Origin: Urechidicola croceus | GTDB taxonomy: Bacteria; Bacteroidota; Bacteroidia; Flavobacteriales; Flavobacteriaceae | Direction: 5' to 3' | Assembly (NCBI RefSeq): GCF_001761325.1 | Contig: NZ_CP017478.1 | Location: 3,121,501-3,185,500 of the forward strand | Length of the DNA: 64,000 bases | Part shown: one piece after another, positions 19,381 through 28,638 of the stretch | Position numbering within the stretch: position 1 is the first letter of the stretch | How the letters are laid out: each line of letters starts with the position of its first letter | Position numbers and translations under genes: made by a program | Notes under the pieces: model-generated | Told to the model about the DNA's origin: nothing | Databases searched by the model: none | Seen by the model: the letters and a program-made list of their open reading frames with translations, nothing else

Positions 19381-21120
19381 ATGAAAAAAATAAAATTATT
19401 TCTTCTGTTAACTCTTTTAACAGTTTTAGCATCATGTGCTCAGCAAAAAAAGTATGTTTCTTATACTGTAAAAAAAGGTGAAACAATAAAAAGTATTGCC
19501 AAAGACAATGATGTGAAAACAAAAGATTTGCTACGTTTAAATCCTGATGTTTCAAGAAAACCAGAGGAAAACACAGTAATTATTATTCCAAATAAAAGTT
19601 ATAAAAAATCTGTAAAACCTGAAAAAGTTGAAACTGTTGATGAAAACACTCATATTGTTCAACCTAAAGAAACTCTTTTTAGTATTTCTAAAAAGTATGG
19701 AGTAACAGTTGATGAATTGAAAGAAGAGAACTCTATTACAGGAAATAACCTGAGTGTTGGTAGGGTTATTAAGATTCCTGTAAAATCTAATGAAGTTGTT
19801 GAGGAAACACCAGTTGATACAGACTCTGAAGTTGTTGGTGAAGTGATTACCTATAACACACATACTGTAGTCAAGGATGATACAATTTATAACCTGACAA
19901 AGCGATTTGGCTTATCTGCTGATGAGTTATTGGCCTTAAATCCTGATTTAAAAGATGGATTGAAATTAGGGATGATTTTAAATATTGGAGATTCTTCCGA
20001 AGGAATAATAAATGTTTTTAATGATGAAATTACTTATAAACCTTTGAATATTGCAATGATGTTGCCTTATAAAGTAAGCAGCACATCAGATTATGAATCA
20101 CAATTTAAAAAGAATAATTCATTATTAAATATTGTAACAGATTTTCATCTTGGTGCTTTGGTTGCAATTGATTCTTTAAAAGCTCAAGGGATGAATATCA
20201 ACCTTGAAGTTTTTGATACTGAAAATAGTAATGATAAAATTTCACGAATCTTATCTAATAGTAATTTTGATACTACTGATGTAGTAATTGGCCCTTTATT
20301 TTTAAAAAATGCCAATACTGTCTCTAAATCTATTCATAGATCTAATAAAGATATTTCAGTAATAGCACCAATGTATTCGAAAAACCAAAAAAGTATTTCT
20401 GGTGGAGGATTGGTAAAAGCGTCTCCAAATAAAGAATTACTAGAAGAGAAGTTATATGACTACATGCTAAAAAAATATTCTGGAGAAAATATTGTGGTTG
20501 TTGGAGACGATAAGCAATCTTATAAAATGTCACAAATTATTTCAAAACTAAGAACGCATGATTCAATAAATAGCGTCACTGTTATTAAACCTCAAAATGG
20601 ATATATTAAAAAAGACAGATTTGTTGAGGTGATTGATTCTGTTCAACGAAATAATTGGGTAATATTAGTTGGGCAAGATAATGTTGTTACTTCAGACGTT
20701 GTAAATAATTTAGGTGTTATGCCAAAGAAAAACAGAAATATTCAACTATTTAGTTTTGCAAAAGGGCGAAATTTTGATAATGTTAGCAATAATCATTTGG
20801 CTAGATTGAAGTTTACATATCCTCAAGAGTCATTTGTCGATGTATTGAGTACTGGTTATAAAAGTTTTGAAAAACAATATAAATCAAAAAGTAAAATCGG
20901 TCCTTCTGAATATTCAATCAAAGGGTTTGATGTGACTTATGATGCGCTTATGCGATTGGCTAAACACGATACATTTAAGGATGGTGCTAAGGCGGGTGTG
21001 TCAGAAAGGGTAGGAACCAAATTTGAGTATTCAAAAAAGTTGTTTGGTAGTAGTTTAGAGAATGTAGGTGTTTTTATAATTCAATATCAAGAAGATTTAA
21101 AATTGAAAAGTATAGATTGA
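19381..21120 (+). CDS. LysM lipoprotein with periplasmic-binding-protein-like domain
   Basis: 579 residues from the ATG at 19381, which gives a clean lipoprotein signal (KIKLFLLLTLLTVLASC); an upstream TTG would add six residues before it and is unlikely. Three LysM motifs follow: SYTVKKGETIKSIAKDN (about 30-75), HIVQPKETLFSISKKYGV (about 90-135) and HTVVKDDTIYNLTKRFGL (about 160-200). They bind peptidoglycan glycan chains. From about residue 220 the protein resembles type I periplasmic-binding folds (NIAMMLPYKV, VIGPLFLKNA, FVDVLSTGYKSFEKQY). A role in cell-envelope maintenance is inferred. It is 42 bases downstream of guaA and ends before a bidirectional terminator. Confidence 0.85.
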   Translation: MKKIKLFLLLTLLTVLASCAQQKKYVSYTVKKGETIKSIAKDNDVKTKDLLRLNPDVSRKPEENTVIIIPNKSYKKSVKPEKVETVDENTHIVQPKETLFSISKKYGVTVDELKEENSITGNNLSVGRVIKIPVKSNEVVEETPVDTDSEVVGEVITYNTHTVVKDDTIYNLTKRFGLSADELLALNPDLKDGLKLGMILNIGDSSEGIINVFNDEITYKPLNIAMMLPYKVSSTSDYESQFKKNNSLLNIVTDFHLGALVAIDSLKAQGMNINLEVFDTENSNDKISRILSNSNFDTTDVVIGPLFLKNANTVSKSIHRSNKDISVIAPMYSKNQKSISGGGLVKASPNKELLEEKLYDYMLKKYSGENIVVVGDDKQSYKMSQIISKLRTHDSINSVTVIKPQNGYIKKDRFVEVIDSVQRNNWVILVGQDNVVTSDVVNNLGVMPKKNRNIQLFSFAKGRNFDNVSNNHLARLKFTYPQESFVDVLSTGYKSFEKQYKSKSKIGPSEYSIKGFDVTYDALMRLAKHDTFKDGAKAGVSERVGTKFEYSKKLFGSSLENVGVFIIQYQEDLKLKSID

Positions 21121-21140
21121 GCCTAGGTGCTAGGTTTAAT

Positions 21141-21178
21141 AAAAAAAAGTCCTTGAATTTTCAAGGACTTTTTTTTAT
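21141..21178. terminator. Bidirectional terminator between the LysM and DUF2167 genes
   Basis: Perfect arms AAAAAAAGTCCTTGA and TTCAAGGACTTTTTTT around a three- to four-base loop, between two convergent genes. Confidence 0.93.
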
Positions 21179-21192
21179 TAGTTTGATGAGAA

Positions 21193-22095
21193 TTAAACTT
21201 CTTCCTCTTCTTTTCTGCCAAAAATTTTATTTTTAAAAGCTGAAAATAAGGCTACAGCACCGATTGCTATAAATTTCCAGAATTTAGCAATTAATGCAAA
21301 TGCACCAGCTTTAGCCAAAACTTTACCAGCAATTAAACCTCCAATTCCATATGCTGCAACTCTATCTATGTTTGGATTAAAATCAGAGTATTTATTTCCG
21401 TCATTAAACTCTACACTATTTAATATTTGATTTACATCTTTTTTTACTTGTGGTAATGCATCCATATCCCCAATCACATTTAGGTTTAAAAATCCTTCTC
21501 TCCCTAAAACACGAATATTATAATTTAAAGTATTTATTTCACTTTCACCAAATTTTAATTCTTTGGCCCAATGTAATTTTTTGTTTACTTCATCATAAAA
21601 CGGATCTGAAGCCCAACCTACCAAGTCAATGTTTTCATAACCTAGTTTAATCCTTTCATCATTGTAAGAATTTGTATCATCTTGCATTTCTTCTAACAAA
21701 TCATCATAATCAATATCTTTGGCATCTTCATCTTCAATATGACCTTCATCAGAATAAGTAATTTCAACTGCATAAATCATTGAGTCTCCAACTGGATGAG
21801 CTTCTTCTGGAAAAATCATACCCAAGGTATCATCACTTGGTGGATTTCCCCATACGTCAGATAATACACGTTTACTTTGTTCAGCATCTAAAAATTTATA
21901 TCCCTCAGGAATATGAACTGTTGCAAGCCCATCATTAATGTCAATTTGATTGTATTGATAAGTAAAAGAATTGTTGATGCTGTCAATCTGCATATTGATT
22001 GCTTCTATATCAATAAATTCTTCAATTGAATCTTCATTTTGGGCAAAAGATATTCCTAAAATGAATAGGAAAAATAGCATAGTAATTTTTTTCAT
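21193..22095 (-). CDS. DUF2167 domain membrane protein
   Basis: 300 residues. Signal peptide MKKITMLFFLFILGISFAQ, then an acidic exported region with the DUF2167 block (INDGLATVHIPEGYKFLD, VLSDVWGNPPSDDTLGMIFP, YSDEGHIEDEDAKDIDYDDLL, VGWASDPFYDEVNKKLHWAKEL). Near the C-terminus come hydrophobic segments (VAAYGIGGLIAGKVLAKAGAFALIAKFWKFIAIGAVALF) and a charged tail. The family is membrane-associated and of unknown function. No neighbouring gene suggests a specific role. Confidence 0.85.
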   Translation of the reverse strand: MKKITMLFFLFILGISFAQNEDSIEEFIDIEAINMQIDSINNSFTYQYNQIDINDGLATVHIPEGYKFLDAEQSKRVLSDVWGNPPSDDTLGMIFPEEAHPVGDSMIYAVEITYSDEGHIEDEDAKDIDYDDLLEEMQDDTNSYNDERIKLGYENIDLVGWASDPFYDEVNKKLHWAKELKFGESEINTLNYNIRVLGREGFLNLNVIGDMDALPQVKKDVNQILNSVEFNDGNKYSDFNPNIDRVAAYGIGGLIAGKVLAKAGAFALIAKFWKFIAIGAVALFSAFKNKIFGRKEEEEV

Positions 22096-22137
22096 AGTTT
22101 TTTATTTTGGTTTTGTTTTTTTAGAAAAACAATAATA

Positions 22138-22162
22138 CAAAAAAAGCGACCAATTTGGTCGC
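22138..22162 (-). terminator. Terminator of the TPR-protein gene
   Basis: GCGACCAA and TTGGTCGC form a perfect stem (22146-22162); on the minus strand a run of T follows. Confidence 0.85.
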
Positions 22163-22191
22163 TTCGCTTCATATTTATATTTTATTTGCTA

Positions 22192-22761
22192 TTAACGAAA
22201 TCCTTTTCTACCTCTCATTTGTTGTTGCATTGCCATTCCAGGTGCTCCAACTTTTTTCATTTGATCTTTCATCATTTTGATTTGGTCTTTTAGCATACCA
22301 TGTTTGTCCAATTTTTTTGCTTCATTCATTAATTTAGTAGCTTCATTTTTACGGTTTTTAGACATCGCAATCCCTGCTAATTGTAATTTTGCCATTGCAG
22401 TATCGTGCTCCATTGATAAACCAAAATCTAATGCTTTTTTAAAGAATTTTTCTGCTTGTGTCAAGTTTGTTTGAGAAACCAATATGCCTTGTAAAAAGTT
22501 ATAATAACCTTGTTGCTTAGTTACTAATGCTGAACTTGGGTTCTTGATATAGCCCAACCATTTTTTAGTACCTTCGAAATTTTGTTTTCTAAGTTGTAAA
22601 AATGCTAAAAGAATGAATTCGTTTTTGAAATAAAATAACACGAAAATTCCCGCTAATAATAAAATGGATATTCCATTCAAAATATTTCCATCGATAAATT
22701 GAAAAACTGCCCAAGTAGTAATTCCTGCAGCAATAACTAATTTTATATATTTATTAAACAT
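22192..22761 (-). CDS. Small membrane protein with TPR-like helices
   Basis: 189 residues. Two hydrophobic helices at the N-terminus (about 5-25 and 28-48; IKLVIAAGITTWAVFQ, GISILLLAGIFVLFYF) are followed by a helical region that looks like two tetratricopeptide-type repeats (QGYYNFLQGILVSQTNLTQAEKFFKKALDFG and AMAKLQLAGIAMSKNRKNEATKLMNEAKKL). The tail is Met/Gln/Arg-rich. I recognise no specific family function. A TACCTTTG -7-like box lies on the minus strand at 22789-22782. It is a single gene with its own terminator. Confidence 0.7.
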   Translation of the reverse strand: MFNKYIKLVIAAGITTWAVFQFIDGNILNGISILLLAGIFVLFYFKNEFILLAFLQLRKQNFEGTKKWLGYIKNPSSALVTKQQGYYNFLQGILVSQTNLTQAEKFFKKALDFGLSMEHDTAMAKLQLAGIAMSKNRKNEATKLMNEAKKLDKHGMLKDQIKMMKDQMKKVGAPGMAMQQQMRGRKGFR

Positions 22762-22800
22762 GTTCTAGTTTTTTGAGGTTGCAAAGGTACGTTTTTACAA

Positions 22801-25800
22801 CTATTTTTTATAATATTTTCTAAATTTAAAGAAGGCAAGAATACTAAGTGTTATTGAAATTCCTAACCAAGTCCATATCTGTGTTGGAATTTTGGCAGCC
22901 TCACCAGCAGCATAAGAATGTAGTCCAGAAAGTAAATGGTTTACTCCTAGATAAGTCATTAATATTGAGGTAAAAGAAAAAACGGCTAGTACATTAAATA
23001 CATATCGTCCTCTTAAACCAGGAATTAACCTCATGTGTAGTACCAAAGCATACACCATAATGCTAATAAACGCCCAAGTTTCTTTAGGATCCCATCCCCA
23101 ATATCTCCCCCAACTTTCATTTGCCCACATACCTCCAAGAAAGTTACCGATAGTTAATAAAATTAACCCTAAAGTCATTGACATTTCATTAATGATTGTA
23201 ATTTCTTTAATCATTAAATCAACTTTCTTTTTATTTTTTTGTGTGGTAATAATCATTAAAAATAATGCTAACATTCCTAAAATCATACTCAAAGTAAAAG
23301 GACCATAACTAGCTACTATTATTGATACGTGAATCATAACCCAATAGGAGTCTAAAACCGGAACTAAGTTTGCTATTTCTGGATCCATCCAGTTCATATG
23401 TGCAAACATTAAAATCATTGATGTTACAAATGTTGTGGCTGCAATTGTCAATGCAGATTTTCTTCCAAATAGTAATCCGAAAAGCATCGTAGCCCAAGCA
23501 ATATAAATCATAGATTCATAACCATTACTCCATGGTACATGTCCTGATATGTACCAACGAATAATTAAACCTGCTGTATGATAAAGAAACAATAATACAG
23601 TAATTCCAGTACTTATCTTTAAAAGTATTCTGATGAATTTTGAATTGTTGAAGATGTTGATTATTATAAAAATAAACATTAAAACGCCGGCAAGCATATA
23701 TTGCCAAAACAGGTTTTTGAAAATATCATTTTTATTATAGAAAACTTCTAATTCAACCTTTTTAGGATCTGGAAAAACTTCACTTCCAAATTTTTCTTGA
23801 AAACGACTAATTCCGTCAAGTATTTCTTGAGATTCAGAATAGTCATTTGAAACCTTGGCTTCTCTTAAAGTTTGAAAATAAACAGGTAATATTTGTTTTA
23901 CGAAGACCGAATCGACTCCTGTAAATTTAGCTTCATTCAATTCTGCATAAGAAACCCATTTGTTAGTTTTGTCATTAGGTAAAGGGTAAATTCTAAGAAT
24001 ACCACCACCAATAGCCGAGTATAATAAATTTACTCGTTTATCTACATTAATAACACTTTCTTCAAACTTATTTTTTATTTTCTTTTTAAAAGCCTTTTCT
24101 TGATCTTCTTGGATTTTGTACACACCTCTTTCTGTGAAAAAATCGGCTAATTTTCCATATTCTTGATTATGGGGTATTCCAATAATATCTCTTAATTTGG
24201 TATTTTCTTTTTTAATGTAAATCAAAGGAACATTGAACCACAATCTAGGATTTTGCTGAATAGATAAAAAAACTTGATTTGCATCTAATCCATTATAAGT
24301 ATCTTTTTTACTTACTTTACGAAGTAATTCTGAAGCAAAAGTATTTACTGGCTTCATTCTTCCTCCAGCATCTTGAATTACAAGTTTGCTAAATTCTTCT
24401 GCATGGGTTTTGTCAACCGCATTGGAAATAATTAATGAATCTACCTTTTTTGTAGTTAGTTCATGACTAGTATCATGCTGGCTATAACTAGTTGTTGCAA
24501 TAAGTAAAAGCGCGATTGATAGAGTTGCTTTTTTTGCTTTAATTTTATCTAAACTTTTACGCAAATAATCAAATCGAGTATTTTTTACAAATAGTATTAA
24601 TAGAAGTCCAATATACAACATGAAGTAACCTATATATGTAATAGTTGTTCCCCAAAAATCGTGATTTACTGATAGTCTAGTTTCTTCATATTCATCGGTT
24701 ATATCATAACTTGATTGAAAGAACTTGTACCCCTTGTAGTTTAAAATATGGTTCATATAAATTCTGAAATCAAAAGTTTCTTTTGGATCAATAACTGTTA
24801 CTTCACTTGCGTATGACATTGGGCTTTGAGAACCAGGATAGTTTTCTAACTGAAAATCTCTTAGTTTTACATGAAATGGTAATTCAATTTGTTTTGATCC
24901 GTAATTCACTCTAAAATTTAAACCACCAACACTTATTTGTGTTGGCTCTTCAATATTGTATTGACTTCCATTGATAACCATTTGTTTTGTTTCTCCACCT
25001 GACGTAACATTAAATGTTAACCTATCTAAAGGATTTTCTTCTCGAACTCCTTTTATAGTTTTATAACTACCATTAATTGCTGGTTTTGGTATAACAAAAC
25101 TTAATCCTGCTAACTGGTGTAATGATAAGTATTGAAGATCTTGAAGGGAATCTTTTACAATAGTTCCGTTAAATTGATCGGCCATTCTAAGATAAGTTCC
25201 GTCAAAAGAAGACTTGAATTTTAAATCTTCACCTTCAGTTATAATATCTATTGAATTGTTGCCAATATTGTCATATCCTACTAAAACATTGTGAATTAAC
25301 TCACTTGTTCCTTTTTTGATATAATGATCATGTCTTGATCCAGATGTTGATTCAACAAAGTGTATATATGAATCACCGTTTTCATTTTCTTCAAAAACTT
25401 CTTTTGCAAATGGAATATATTCAACAAGATCAAATTTAAATTTTTTATCTCTAAATTTATTTGAAAAAGTATAGTTAGGTTTGCCTAACGAAGATAATAA
25501 TACCTTATCAGATTTATATTTATATTGCTCTTTGCTGTCGTTGGCTACTACATCAAAGTATATGGCTTCAGAAAACATAATGTTACTAGATTCACCTTCT
25601 ATAATAGGCATAATTCCTTCATAACTAATGTATCTTGTAATACCTGCTCCAATTAGAATAAATAAAAACGCTACGTGAAATAGTAATACAGACCATTTTT
25701 CTTTTTTGTATAAACGATATCTAAAAATATTTCCAAAAAAGTTAATGACAAAAAATACCATTATTGCCTCAAACCACCATGCATTGTAAATTAATCTTTT

Positions 25801-25920
25801 AGCAGTTTGTGTGCCATAATCGTTTTCAATAAAAGTTGCAATACCCATTGCCAATGCAAAAACGATAAATAATATAGCAGTTAAACGTGTCGAGTAGAGA
25901 ATAGATAAAATTTTCTTCAT
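22801..25920 (-). CDS. ccsBA: Cytochrome c biogenesis protein CcsBA (ResB-ResC fusion)
   Basis: 1039 residues from ATG 25920 (MKKILSILYSTRLTAILFIVFALAMG); the longer frame to 25977 adds 19 residues before the first membrane helix and is less likely. The N-terminal half is CcsB/ResB-like: membrane helices, a large periplasmic region, then a helix near 460. The C-terminal third is CcsA with the heme-handling WWD motif in WGRYWGWDPKETWAF and membrane histidines (MIHVSIIVASYG, GVNHLLSGLHSY). System II proteins export heme and attach it to CxxCH of apocytochromes c. Bacteroidota use this single fused form. TACTTTTG on the minus strand (25949-25942) may be the -7 box. Confidence 0.95.
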   Translation of the reverse strand: MKKILSILYSTRLTAILFIVFALAMGIATFIENDYGTQTAKRLIYNAWWFEAIMVFFVINFFGNIFRYRLYKKEKWSVLLFHVAFLFILIGAGITRYISYEGIMPIIEGESSNIMFSEAIYFDVVANDSKEQYKYKSDKVLLSSLGKPNYTFSNKFRDKKFKFDLVEYIPFAKEVFEENENGDSYIHFVESTSGSRHDHYIKKGTSELIHNVLVGYDNIGNNSIDIITEGEDLKFKSSFDGTYLRMADQFNGTIVKDSLQDLQYLSLHQLAGLSFVIPKPAINGSYKTIKGVREENPLDRLTFNVTSGGETKQMVINGSQYNIEEPTQISVGGLNFRVNYGSKQIELPFHVKLRDFQLENYPGSQSPMSYASEVTVIDPKETFDFRIYMNHILNYKGYKFFQSSYDITDEYEETRLSVNHDFWGTTITYIGYFMLYIGLLLILFVKNTRFDYLRKSLDKIKAKKATLSIALLLIATTSYSQHDTSHELTTKKVDSLIISNAVDKTHAEEFSKLVIQDAGGRMKPVNTFASELLRKVSKKDTYNGLDANQVFLSIQQNPRLWFNVPLIYIKKENTKLRDIIGIPHNQEYGKLADFFTERGVYKIQEDQEKAFKKKIKNKFEESVINVDKRVNLLYSAIGGGILRIYPLPNDKTNKWVSYAELNEAKFTGVDSVFVKQILPVYFQTLREAKVSNDYSESQEILDGISRFQEKFGSEVFPDPKKVELEVFYNKNDIFKNLFWQYMLAGVLMFIFIIINIFNNSKFIRILLKISTGITVLLFLYHTAGLIIRWYISGHVPWSNGYESMIYIAWATMLFGLLFGRKSALTIAATTFVTSMILMFAHMNWMDPEIANLVPVLDSYWVMIHVSIIVASYGPFTLSMILGMLALFLMIITTQKNKKKVDLMIKEITIINEMSMTLGLILLTIGNFLGGMWANESWGRYWGWDPKETWAFISIMVYALVLHMRLIPGLRGRYVFNVLAVFSFTSILMTYLGVNHLLSGLHSYAAGEAAKIPTQIWTWLGISITLSILAFFKFRKYYKK

Positions 25921-26010
25921 TTGAGGGATCAAAAGTTTGTGCAAAAGTACGGATAAATAGGTTTTTATAAAATACATTTTGAATGTATTTTAGTGTTAAA
26001 AAAGGTATTC

Positions 26011-26022
26011 GAAAACGTTTTC
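26011..26022. promoter_or_regulatory. Palindromic operator-like site (LacI-family type)
   Basis: GAAAACGTTTTC is a perfect 12-base palindrome with the central CG of LacI/CcpA-type operators. It ends three bases before the -33 box of the promoter at 26025-26055. Binding by a LacI-family sugar regulator is inferred; no such regulator is encoded in the window. Confidence 0.5.
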
Positions 26023-26024
26023 AG

Positions 26025-26055
26025 TTTGATTGTACTGTTTAAAAGAGTAAATTTG
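26025..26055 (+). promoter_or_regulatory. Promoter of the aldo/keto reductase-GH5 operon
   Basis: TTTG (26025-26028), 19 bases, TAAATTTG (26048-26055): an exact match to the flavobacterial pattern TTG-N19-TAnnTTTG. Transcription should begin near 26061, about 23 bases before the ATG at 26084. Confidence 0.75.
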
Positions 26056-26083
26056 AAAAACCTTTAAAACTAACTTATTTATA

Positions 26084-27124
26084 ATGTATATAAACGATCA
26101 TACACCTATACCAACATATATTGCTGCTGAAGATAGATATCATAAGATGAAATATAGAAGATGTGGGAAGAGTGGAATACTTTTACCACTTTTATCACTC
26201 GGATTATGGCATAATTTCGGAGATTCTGACGATTTTAATAAAGCAAGAACTATTTTAAGAACTGCATTTGATAATGGTATTACTCATTTTGATTTGGCAA
26301 ATAACTATGGCCCACCTTTCGGATCTGCTGAAGAAAATTTTGGGCGAATTGTGGCTAAGGATTTTAAACAATATCGTGATGAATTGATTATTTCAACTAA
26401 GGCTGGATGGGATATGTGGAATGGACCTTATGGAAATTTAGGGTCTCGTAAATATTTAATTGCAAGTTGTGATCAAAGTTTAAAAAGAATGGGCTTAGAT
26501 TATGTTGATATTTTTTATCATCATAGACCTGATCCAGATACCCCTTTAGAAGAAACTATGGGTGCATTAGATCAAATAGTACGTCAAGGAAAAGCATTAT
26601 ACGTTGGTATTTCACAATATAGTGCAGAAGATACAGCCAAAGCCTCAAAGATTTTAAAAGAGTTAGGAACTCCATGTCTAATTCACCAACCAAGATATAA
26701 TATGTTTGATCGTTGGGTTGAAAATGGTCTTTTAGATGTGCTATCTCAAGAGGGTATAGGTTCAATAGCATTTTCACCTTTAGAACAAGGAATATTGACT
26801 AATAAATATTTGAAGGGTATTCCTGAAGGCTCAAGAGCGGCAACAGGCACAAGTTATTTAGGTAGTGATTCAATTACTCCTGAAGTAATTTCAAAAGTTC
26901 AAAAATTGAATACAATTGCTGAAAGTAGAGGGCAAAGTTTGGCACAAATGGCAATCGTATGGTTATTGAGAAATCCAGAAATAACAACAGTGTTGGTAGG
27001 TGTGAGCAGAGCAGAACAATTACTAGATAATATAAAAGCAATTGAAAATTTATTGTTTTCAGAGGCTGAATTAAAACAAATAGAATCAATTTTAAACAAA
27101 CAAACAAACAAACTAACTAACTAA
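26084..27124 (+). CDS. yghZ: Aldo/keto reductase, YghZ/GPR type
   Basis: 346 residues. The opening KMKYRRCGKSGILLPLLSLGLWHNFG is that of the YghZ (L-glyceraldehyde 3-phosphate reductase) branch of the AKR superfamily. Catalytic residues are visible: Asp and Tyr in FDLANNYGPP, Lys in ISTKAGWDMW and His in YHHRPDPDT; the NADPH site is in the late LVGVSRAEQLLDN. The protein reduces aldehydes in the cytoplasm. The last residues (KQTNKLTN) are encoded by tetranucleotide repeats that run past the stop codon. It is the first gene of an operon with a GH5 lipoprotein, which suggests a part in sugar metabolism or detoxification. Confidence 0.93.
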   Translation: MYINDHTPIPTYIAAEDRYHKMKYRRCGKSGILLPLLSLGLWHNFGDSDDFNKARTILRTAFDNGITHFDLANNYGPPFGSAEENFGRIVAKDFKQYRDELIISTKAGWDMWNGPYGNLGSRKYLIASCDQSLKRMGLDYVDIFYHHRPDPDTPLEETMGALDQIVRQGKALYVGISQYSAEDTAKASKILKELGTPCLIHQPRYNMFDRWVENGLLDVLSQEGIGSIAFSPLEQGILTNKYLKGIPEGSRAATGTSYLGSDSITPEVISKVQKLNTIAESRGQSLAQMAIVWLLRNPEITTVLVGVSRAEQLLDNIKAIENLLFSEAELKQIESILNKQTNKLTN

Positions 27125-27133
27125 CTAACTAAC
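27094..27133 (+). repeat. Tetranucleotide repeat (AAAC)5(TAAC)5
   Basis: Five AAAC units (27094-27113) run directly into five TAAC units (27114-27133). The block codes for the last residues and stop of the aldo/keto reductase and fills the whole spacer up to two bases before the GH5 ATG. TAAC repeats contain a TAA stop in every frame, so changes in unit number alter the reductase tail and the spacer but always end translation. Confidence 0.95.
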
Positions 27134-27135
27134 AG

Positions 27136-28149
27136 ATGAAAAAAATAATCTTATCAAGTTTACTATTTATAGTATTATTAACTTTTGCTTCTTGTGGAGA
27201 TAAAGAGATAATACCATTATCTAAAATAAGTGTACAAGGAAACTCTTTTGTAACTGCAGATGGAACTCCAATAGTTTTTAGAGGCTTGGATACCAGTGAT
27301 CCAGATAAATTAGAAAAGGATGGTCGTTGGGATCTTCGTTATTTTCAAGAAATGAAAGATTGGGGAGCAACAATAACACGTTTTCCTGTTCATCCACGTG
27401 CTTGGAGAGAAAGAGGTAAAGAAGCATATTTAAAATTACTAGATGATGGTATGAAATGGGCAACAGAAGTTGGAATTTATGTAATAATTGATTGGCATAG
27501 TATCGGTAATTTAAAAGAAGAGAAATTTTTTATGCCAATGTATGAAACTACAATGGCTGAAACTGAAGATTTTTGGAAAACGATGGCTGTTAGATATAAG
27601 GATAATACAACAGCAGCATTCTTTGAATTGTTTAATGAGCCAACTACATATAACGGAACTTTAGGAAAGTGCTCTTGGGAAGATTGGAAAACAATTAATG
27701 AGAACTTAATCAAATTAATACGTGAAAATGGGGCAACTAATGTGCCTCTTGTTGCAGGATTTAATTGGGGTTATGATTTAACTCCGTTGAAAGAAAACCC
27801 ATTAGAGGTTGAGGGTATTGGATATGTAAGTCATCCATACCCACAAAAAAGAGAAAAGCCATGGGAACCAAAATGGACAGATGATTGGGGATTTGCAGCC
27901 GAAAAATATCCATTGATTTTATCTGAAATGGGATTTTGTGGACCAGATGATGAAGGTGCACATATTCCAGTAATTAGTGATGAATCTTATGGAGAAGCTA
28001 TAAAGGCATACGCAGATGAAAGAGGGATTTCTTATACTGTTTGGGTATTTGATCCAAATTGGTCACCAATGTTATTTAATGATTGGGATTATACTCCTTC
28101 TCGTCAAGGACGATTTTTTAAGAATGCTTTGCAATCATATCATAAGTAA
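27136..28149 (+). CDS. GH5 glycoside hydrolase lipoprotein (endoglucanase-like)
   Basis: 337 residues. Lipoprotein signal LLFIVLLTFASC, then a family 5 TIM barrel with no added binding modules. The acid/base Glu is in AFFELFNEPT and the nucleophile Glu in LILSEMGFCG; VIIDWHSIG and ISYTVWVFDPNWSPM are further GH5 landmarks. It would cleave beta-1,4- or mixed beta-glucans or mannans outside the inner membrane. It begins 11 bases after the aldo/keto reductase stop, immediately behind the TAAC repeats, and shares its promoter. A terminator follows. Confidence 0.92.
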   Translation: MKKIILSSLLFIVLLTFASCGDKEIIPLSKISVQGNSFVTADGTPIVFRGLDTSDPDKLEKDGRWDLRYFQEMKDWGATITRFPVHPRAWRERGKEAYLKLLDDGMKWATEVGIYVIIDWHSIGNLKEEKFFMPMYETTMAETEDFWKTMAVRYKDNTTAAFFELFNEPTTYNGTLGKCSWEDWKTINENLIKLIRENGATNVPLVAGFNWGYDLTPLKENPLEVEGIGYVSHPYPQKREKPWEPKWTDDWGFAAEKYPLILSEMGFCGPDDEGAHIPVISDESYGEAIKAYADERGISYTVWVFDPNWSPMLFNDWDYTPSRQGRFFKNALQSYHK

Positions 28150-28155
28150 AAATTA

Positions 28156-28192
28156 AAAGAAAACCTCTTAATATGAATTAAGAGGTTTTCTT
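28156..28192 (+). terminator. Terminator of the aldo/keto reductase-GH5 operon
   Basis: Arms GAAAACCTCTTAAT and ATTAAGAGGTTTTC (perfect) around a four-base loop, starting a few bases after the GH5 stop. Confidence 0.9.
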
Positions 28193-28297
28193 CAATTCTG
28201 ATAAAATTAACAATTTTCTAACATTTACTTTATCATTTAGGTTAATATAGTATATAAATTAGTAAAAATAGAAAGTTTTTTATATATTATTATCAGG

Positions 28298-28305
28298 TAA
28301 ATTTG
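28298..28305 (+). promoter_or_regulatory. Probable -7 box of the CBM48 gene
   Basis: TAAATTTG fits TAnnTTTG exactly, about 33 bases before the ATG. At the -33 position there is only TTT rather than TTG. Confidence 0.5.
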
Positions 28306-28337
28306 TAATATTAACTAATATAAAAAAAAATATAAAA

Positions 28338-28637
28338 ATGGCGATTACAAAAAAGTATTTAAAATCAAAACCAATCTGTAAGGTTACATTTGAATTGGAT
28401 GGACTTGGTGATGCGGATAGCATTGTTGCAGTTGGAAATTTCAATAATTGGGACACAAAAGCAACACCTTTGAAAAAATATAAAAATGGAAAATTCAAAG
28501 TTACAGTTGATTTGGAAAAAGATAATTCTTATGAATTTAAGTACTTAGTAGATGGAAATTACATAAATGATGAACAAGCAGATGAATACCGTTGGAATGA
28601 TTTTGCAGCTTCTGATAATAGTGTGATTAATTTATAG
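28338..28637 (+). CDS. CBM48-like (glycogen-binding) domain protein
   Basis: 99 residues forming a single early-set Ig-like carbohydrate-binding domain: KPICKVTFELDG, then VAVGNFNNWD, the core of AMPK-beta/CBM48 domains, and YEFKYLVDGNYINDEQADEY. There is no signal peptide, so it is cytoplasmic. Free-standing CBM48 proteins of this size are frequent in Bacteroidota; a role in binding glycogen or regulating a partner is only inferred. Its stop codon at 28635-28637 is one base from the end of the convergent mutB gene, with no terminator between. Confidence 0.85.
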   Translation: MAITKKYLKSKPICKVTFELDGLGDADSIVAVGNFNNWDTKATPLKKYKNGKFKVTVDLEKDNSYEFKYLVDGNYINDEQADEYRWNDFAASDNSVINL

Positions 28638-28638
28638 A

